From Peristeroidobacter agariperforans (lineage in GTDB: Bacteria > Pseudomonadota > Gammaproteobacteria > Steroidobacterales > Steroidobacteraceae): a DNA stretch of 64,000 nucleotides. The position numbers and the translations under genes were made by a program. Below are positions 59,790-64,000 of this stretch, piece by piece (positions within the stretch are counted from its first letter, which is position 1; every line of letters begins with the position of its first letter). The notes beneath the pieces are model-generated. The model did not search any database. It was given only the letters and a program-made list of their open reading frames with translations, and had not been told where the DNA came from. The stretch covers positions 2,563,244 to 2,627,243 of the forward strand of contig NZ_RYFW01000001.1 in the NCBI RefSeq assembly GCF_004138335.1. Reading direction: 5' to 3'.

Positions 59790-60905
59790 TCAGCCCATGT
59801 CCTTGAACTGCTCGAACTTCGCCTTGTTGATGGCCTTCTGGTAGGCGTGCTTGCCGCTGATGATGGCCTTGTCCAGCAAATCCTGGATCGCGCTGTCCAT
59901 CAGGCGCATGCCGTGTGCCGCGCCGCTCTGCATGGCGTTCTCGAGCTGGTCGAGCTTGCCCTGGCGGATCAGGTTGGCCACGGCCGGGGTGTTCACCAGG
60001 ATCTCGTGGGCCGCGACGCGGCCGGGCTTGCCCGCTCGGGGAATCAGCTGCTGCGAGATCACACCTCGCAGCGAGGTCGAGAGCATCGCTCGTACGTGCG
60101 ACTGCTTATCTGCCGGGAACGCGTTCACGATGCGATCGACGGTCGGCGCCGCGCCGTTGGTGTGCAGTGTGCCCATCACCAGAATGCCCATCTCGGCGGC
60201 GGTCACCGCAATGCTCATGGTTTCGTAGTCGCGCAACTCGCCGACCAGAATCACGTCCGGATCTTCACGCAGTGCCGAGTGCAGCGCCTCGGAGAACGAC
60301 GGACTGTGCGTGCCGATCTCGCGCTGGCTCACCAGGCAGTTCTTGCGCTGATGCACGAACTCGATCGGGTCCTCGATGGTCAGGATGTGACCTTTGAGCC
60401 GCAGGTTCATGTCATCGATCATCGCGGCCAGCGTGGTCGACTTGCCGGAGCCGGTCTTGCCGGTCACCAGGATCAGGCCGTTGTTCACTTTGCACAGGTT
60501 GCGGATCGCATCCGGCGCATTGAGCTGGTCCAGCGTCAATGCTTTGGAAGGAATGGCCCGGCACACGCAGCCCAGACCATACAAATGCCGCATGACATTG
60601 ACGCGGAAGCGCGAGACGCCGGGAATGATGTACGCGAAGTCGGCGCCGTGCTTTTCTTCCAGGCGCATCAGTGCGGCGCGCGGCATGATCTCTTTCAATG
60701 TTTCTTCGACGAACTGCGCCGTCAGCGGCTCCGGCCGGAGGTTGTGCAGCTCGCCATATAAACGAATGCGCGGCGGGTCGCCGGCGATGAAGTGCAGGTC
60801 CGAGCCGTTCTTGCTCAGCACTTCCTTGAGGAACTCGTCGATCTTGCGCGGCACATAAGCGCTCTGCGTCGCGCCGGCTACGGCTTGGCTGGGTTCTGTG
60901 CTCAT
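59790..60905 (-). CDS. PilT/PilU-family type IV pilus retraction ATPase, second copy
   Basis: A 371-residue hexameric ATPase of the PilT family. Walker A is GKTGSGKSTTLAAM, the Asp box is ILTIEDPIEFVHQRKNCLVS, Walker B is DPDVILVGELRD and the His box is GTLHTNGAAPTVDRIV. The first 18 residues are extra compared with canonical PilT. The gene starts 3 bp after the stop of the other copy. Which of the two is PilT and which PilU is not certain from sequence. Confidence 0.9.
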   Translation of the reverse strand: MSTEPSQAVAGATQSAYVPRKIDEFLKEVLSKNGSDLHFIAGDPPRIRLYGELHNLRPEPLTAQFVEETLKEIMPRAALMRLEEKHGADFAYIIPGVSRFRVNVMRHLYGLGCVCRAIPSKALTLDQLNAPDAIRNLCKVNNGLILVTGKTGSGKSTTLAAMIDDMNLRLKGHILTIEDPIEFVHQRKNCLVSQREIGTHSPSFSEALHSALREDPDVILVGELRDYETMSIAVTAAEMGILVMGTLHTNGAAPTVDRIVNAFPADKQSHVRAMLSTSLRGVISQQLIPRAGKPGRVAAHEILVNTPAVANLIRQGKLDQLENAMQSGAAHGMRLMDSAIQDLLDKAIISGKHAYQKAINKAKFEQFKDMG

Positions 60906-60908
60906 AGA

Positions 60909-62003
60909 TCAGCTCGGCGCCAGGTCGAGCTTGGGCAGTACGCTGGTATCAGTGACGAAGCGCGCGAACAGCTTCTTGTCGTTCGCGTAGACATAGGCGT
61001 CGTCGGGATCGATCTCCTTGGCCTGCACGTTGGCGAGCAGCGACTGGTCGAGCATCTGCATGCCCAAGTCCTTGCCCATCTGCAGCTGCGAGGGAATCTG
61101 GTGCGTCTGATCGGTCATGATCAGCTTGCCGATGGCGCGCGTGACCACCATGATTTCGCAGATCGCCTTGCGGCCACGCTGATCGGCGGTCTTCACCAGC
61201 ACCTGCGTGACGACGGCGAGCAGGCTGTTCGCAAGGAACGCCTTGGTCTGCTCGCGCTCATCGGCGGGCAACGCGTCGACGATACGATCGATGGTTTTCA
61301 CCGCGCCCGTCGTGTGCAGCGTGCCGAGCACCAGGTGGCCGGTTTCCGCCGCCGTCATCGCCCAGCGGATGGTATCGGCATCGCGCAACTCGCCGACCAG
61401 AATCACGTCTGGATCCTCACGCATGGCTGCGCGCACGCCTTCGGAGAAGGACGGCAGATGCGTGTTCAGCTCGCGCTGGATGACCTGGCTTTGTTTGCTC
61501 TTGTGCACGAACTCGATCGGATCTTCCAGGCTGATGATGTTCAGCCGGCGCGTCGAGTTCAGGTAATCGATCATCGCCGCGAGCGTGGTCGACTTGCCCG
61601 TGCCGGTGGAGCCGGTGACCAGGATCATGCCCTGGTGGTTGTCGCACAGCTTCTTGACGATGGGCGGCAGCGCCAGCCGGTCGATGGTCGGCACGTCCGA
61701 CGGAATGGCTCGGAACGTCGCGCCCACCCCCGTTTCCTTGCGGAAGACGTTGACGCGGAACCGCCCGCCAGTGCCGGAGACGTACGAGAAGTCGACGTCA
61801 TGGCCTCGGCGCAGCTGCTCCTGGTGGCCGCGATTCATGATCTCGACGATGTAACCTTCGAGCTCGGACTGGCTCAGGTCGCGGAACTTGATCGGCAGCA
61901 GGTCGCCATGCATTCGCAACATGGGCGGCAGGCCGACCGCGAAATGGATGTCGGAGCAGCCTTGGTCGGTGCCGAGCTTCAAAAAGGCGTCTATTCGGGC
62001 CAT
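60909..62003 (-). CDS. PilT/PilU-family type IV pilus retraction ATPase, first copy
   Basis: A 364-residue PilT-family ATPase. Walker A GSTGTGKSTTLAAM, Asp box IISLEDPIEFVHKSKQSQVI, Walker B DPDVILVGELRD and His box GTLHTTGAVKTIDRIV are all intact. It precedes the second copy by 3 bp and follows the kinase gene by 126 bp, so the three probably form one unit around pilus retraction. Confidence 0.9.
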   Translation of the reverse strand: MARIDAFLKLGTDQGCSDIHFAVGLPPMLRMHGDLLPIKFRDLSQSELEGYIVEIMNRGHQEQLRRGHDVDFSYVSGTGGRFRVNVFRKETGVGATFRAIPSDVPTIDRLALPPIVKKLCDNHQGMILVTGSTGTGKSTTLAAMIDYLNSTRRLNIISLEDPIEFVHKSKQSQVIQRELNTHLPSFSEGVRAAMREDPDVILVGELRDADTIRWAMTAAETGHLVLGTLHTTGAVKTIDRIVDALPADEREQTKAFLANSLLAVVTQVLVKTADQRGRKAICEIMVVTRAIGKLIMTDQTHQIPSQLQMGKDLGMQMLDQSLLANVQAKEIDPDDAYVYANDKKLFARFVTDTSVLPKLDLAPS

Positions 62004-62129
62004 GCGAAGAACTGAGGTGCCGTGGCGGGCGGGAGCCTACCGTGTAAGGGCGGGTCGCCGCCACTGCAAGCGACCAACGGGCGGCCCGTGCTGATCGGCG
62101 GGCCGTCAAAAATCCGTCAGGGCAGGGGA

Positions 62130-64000
62130 TCAGGTCAGGGCTTTTTCCAGCGCCTCGCGCAGCTCGTCCATGCTCTGGTAGCGCTTGGCTTTGTCCACCG
62201 ACATGGCCTTGCTGACCAGCTCGGACAGCGGGCGGGGCAGTTGCGTGTTGACCTCGATCGCCGACTTCGCCTTGCCCTGCACGTGCTGGTACATGACCGA
62301 CATGTGGTCGCCGCGGCTGTAAGGCGGCACGCCCGTGACCATTTCATACAGGATCACGCCGACGCTGTAGATGTCGGCGCGCTCATCGACCTTCTTGCCG
62401 AGGATCTGCTCGGGCGCCATGTACTTGGGCGAGCCGATCACGTAGCCGGTCTTGGTGAGCTGCGTATCGCCTTCCTTCTGCGCGGCGGCCACGCCAAAGT
62501 CCACGATCTTGAGCAGCCCCTCGTTGTTGATCAGGATGTTCGCGGGCTTCAAGTCACGGTGCACGATGCCGGCCTGGTGCGCGATGGTCATGCCGGTGCA
62601 GATATCGATGCCGTACTTGATGGCGCGCGGCAACGGCAGCGGCTTCTCGTTGACGATTTCGCTGCCGAGCGTGTGCGAGGGGAAATACTCCATCGAAATG
62701 GCGTAGTTGCCGCGCATGTACAGGAAGTCATAGATGCGGATGACGTTCCGGTGCGTGATCTTGCGCGAGTAGCGCAGCTCGTGCACGAAACGTTTCATCA
62801 TCTCCTCGTCCTGCGCCACGTTCGGGTTCAGGAACTTGAGGATCAGCCGCTCCTCGACCACCGTATCTTCCATCAACAGCACGGTGCCGAACGCGCCCTT
62901 GCCGATCTTCTCGATGAACTTGTAGCGGCCTTCAACCACATCGCCCGGCTTGAGCGTGCCGATATCGAGCTTGGCGCTGGCCGCCGCCGATTCCTCGGCC
63001 TTCTTGATCACTTGATCGACGTCGCCGCGATCGATCAGCAGCGTGCGCGCCGGTTCTGCACCCATGGTCCGGCCCGGGCTCCGTGCCGGCTCGGAGCCGG
63101 TGCGGCTGGCCTTGATGGCGGCAGCGACGGCGGTGCTCGAGTAGCGCAGGTCGATGTCTTCGATCGCGCGGATCGCGGCGGACTCGATCGTCGGATCGTT
63201 CGCGCTCGAGCCTGCGGCTTGAATGTAGCTGCGCACGGCATCGGCGCGCTTGTCGTCGGCGAGACGGGCGAGGGCATTGATGGCCTCGACCTTGATTTCC
63301 TTTTCCGGCCGATCCAACAGCTGCACCAGCGGTTCGATCACGCGCGTGTCGCCCAGTTTGCCGAGCGCCCGCACGACGGTCGGCAGCGAGCGTGTGTTAT
63401 CTGTTTTCAGCAGATCCATCAGCGCGGGCATGGCCTTCTTGCTGCCGATTTCGGCGAGCGCATCGACGGCGCGCTCGCTGACCCACCAGTCTTTGTCCTT
63501 GGTGGCCTCGATCAGGAAGTTGATAGCACGCTCGTCCTTGGTCTGGTTCAGGATCTCGATGGCGGCGCGCCGCACGTCTTCATCTTCATCGCGGATCAGC
63601 TCGATCACGGCATCGACGACGCGCGGGCCGCCGATCTTGCCGAGCGCGTCGGCGGCGCGGGTTCGGACCCACCAGTCGTCATCCTTGATGACCTGCAACA
63701 GATGTTTGATGTCGTTGGCGGTGCCGAGATGGTTCAGCACTTCGACGCCGGCGCGGCGGGCGTACTCGTTCTCGTCCTTGAGCACCTCGATGAGATATTT
63801 CATCGTGTCCGGATCCTTGGCGCGCACCACCACGTCGATGGCGCGGTTGGCGACTTCCAGGTCCGGATCGCGCAGCAGCTGGCAGATCGGTCCGATGTTC
63901 AACGGGCCATCCATCTTCGACAGCGCGTTCAGCGCCGCTTGCCGAATCATCTTATTCGGGTCGCGCAGCTGAGTCTGAATGGCCTGCGACACCTCCGGCC
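62130..64000 (-). CDS. HEAT-repeat protein fused to Ser/Thr protein kinase (5' end outside window)
   Basis: The frame is open to the window edge; a GTG at 63992 lies inside the repeat region, so the start is probably beyond. The first 290 visible residues are HEAT/PBS-lyase-like repeats with period about 31 (for example DDWWVRTRAADALGKIGGPR, KDWWVSERAVDALAEIGSKK). After a linker comes a complete kinase domain: GKGAFGTVLLMED glycine loop, ILKFLNP Lys, HRDLKPANILIN, DFGVAAAQ, and APEQILGKKVDERADIYSVG. No membrane helix is visible. Encoded directly before two PilT-type ATPases, it may regulate pilus function; this is inference. Confidence 0.88.
   Translation of the reverse strand, partial: PEVSQAIQTQLRDPNKMIRQAALNALSKMDGPLNIGPICQLLRDPDLEVANRAIDVVVRAKDPDTMKYLIEVLKDENEYARRAGVEVLNHLGTANDIKHLLQVIKDDDWWVRTRAADALGKIGGPRVVDAVIELIRDEDEDVRRAAIEILNQTKDERAINFLIEATKDKDWWVSERAVDALAEIGSKKAMPALMDLLKTDNTRSLPTVVRALGKLGDTRVIEPLVQLLDRPEKEIKVEAINALARLADDKRADAVRSYIQAAGSSANDPTIESAAIRAIEDIDLRYSSTAVAAAIKASRTGSEPARSPGRTMGAEPARTLLIDRGDVDQVIKKAEESAAASAKLDIGTLKPGDVVEGRYKFIEKIGKGAFGTVLLMEDTVVEERLILKFLNPNVAQDEEMMKRFVHELRYSRKITHRNVIRIYDFLYMRGNYAISMEYFPSHTLGSEIVNEKPLPLPRAIKYGIDICTGMTIAHQAGIVHRDLKPANILINNEGLLKIVDFGVAAAQKEGDTQLTKTGYVIGSPKYMAPEQILGKKVDERADIYSVGVILYEMVTGVPPYSRGDHMSVMYQHVQGKAKSAIEVNTQLPRPLSELVSKAMSVDKAKRYQSMDELREALEKALT

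Noticed and set aside
62083-62104. Inverted repeat GGCCCG/CGGGCC after the kinase gene as a terminator
   Set aside because: No T tract follows on either strand, and the distance between arms is long.

Overview
The window is GC-rich, densely coded and typical of a Gammaproteobacterium with a large regulatory and transport repertoire. Points in favour are the rnfABCDGE-nth gene order beside metG, ECF sigma/FecR/TonB modules, a proteobacterial-type lasso peptide cluster and a REP-associated transposase with a DnaA-like C-terminus. A relative of Steroidobacter or the xanthomonads would fit, but that is inference. No rRNA, tRNA, CRISPR array or complete insertion sequence was recognised.

Region 1 (1-1470): the tail of an unrecognised protein and a quinone oxidoreductase. 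Region 2 (1988-13864) is the main accessory island. It holds a GntR regulator, two paralogous ECF sigma factors, three FecR-like anti-sigma regulators and a TonB-dependent receptor with an STN signalling domain. Converging on these is a lasso peptide operon on the minus strand: a 43-residue precursor (13733-13864, in no standard ring register), a fused RRE/leader peptidase (B) and an asparagine-synthetase-like cyclase (C). No exporter or isopeptidase gene is present. Next to it is a RAYT-type transposase that appears to lack one His of its HUH motif, flanked by nested hairpins.

Region 3 (15656-31851) is metabolic and sensory: Nudix hydrolase, VanZ protein, alcohol dehydrogenase, a periplasmic molybdenum oxidoreductase (iorAB) followed directly by a GH3 glucosidase, a surface Ig-like repeat protein, a soluble double-sensor/CheW protein, and a CheY gene paired with a CheZ-like protein.

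Region 4 (31993-40155) is a guanidine utilisation locus. A guanidine-I (ykkC) riboswitch precedes an ABC importer operon on the minus strand. Diverging from it are two DUF1989 proteins (carboxyguanidine deiminase type) and a biotin-dependent urea/guanidine carboxylase. Just before the carboxylase are two GC-rich hairpins with ACGA loops, the signature of a guanidine-II (mini-ykkC) riboswitch. The allophanate hydrolase that would complete the pathway is not in the window.

Region 5 (40388-50265): a membrane protein of unknown function, acyl-CoA synthetase, OmpA-family protein, XRE regulator, glycogen phosphorylase, MAPEG protein, class I fumarase and a DUF1841 protein. Region 6 (50328-64000) is a long minus-strand block: HEAT-repeat Ser/Thr kinase (cut by the window edge), two PilT-family retraction ATPases, metG, rnfA-B-C-D-G-E, nth, an M23 peptidase and a Tat-type short-chain dehydrogenase. 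Many genes in this last block overlap by four bases, so translational coupling is likely.
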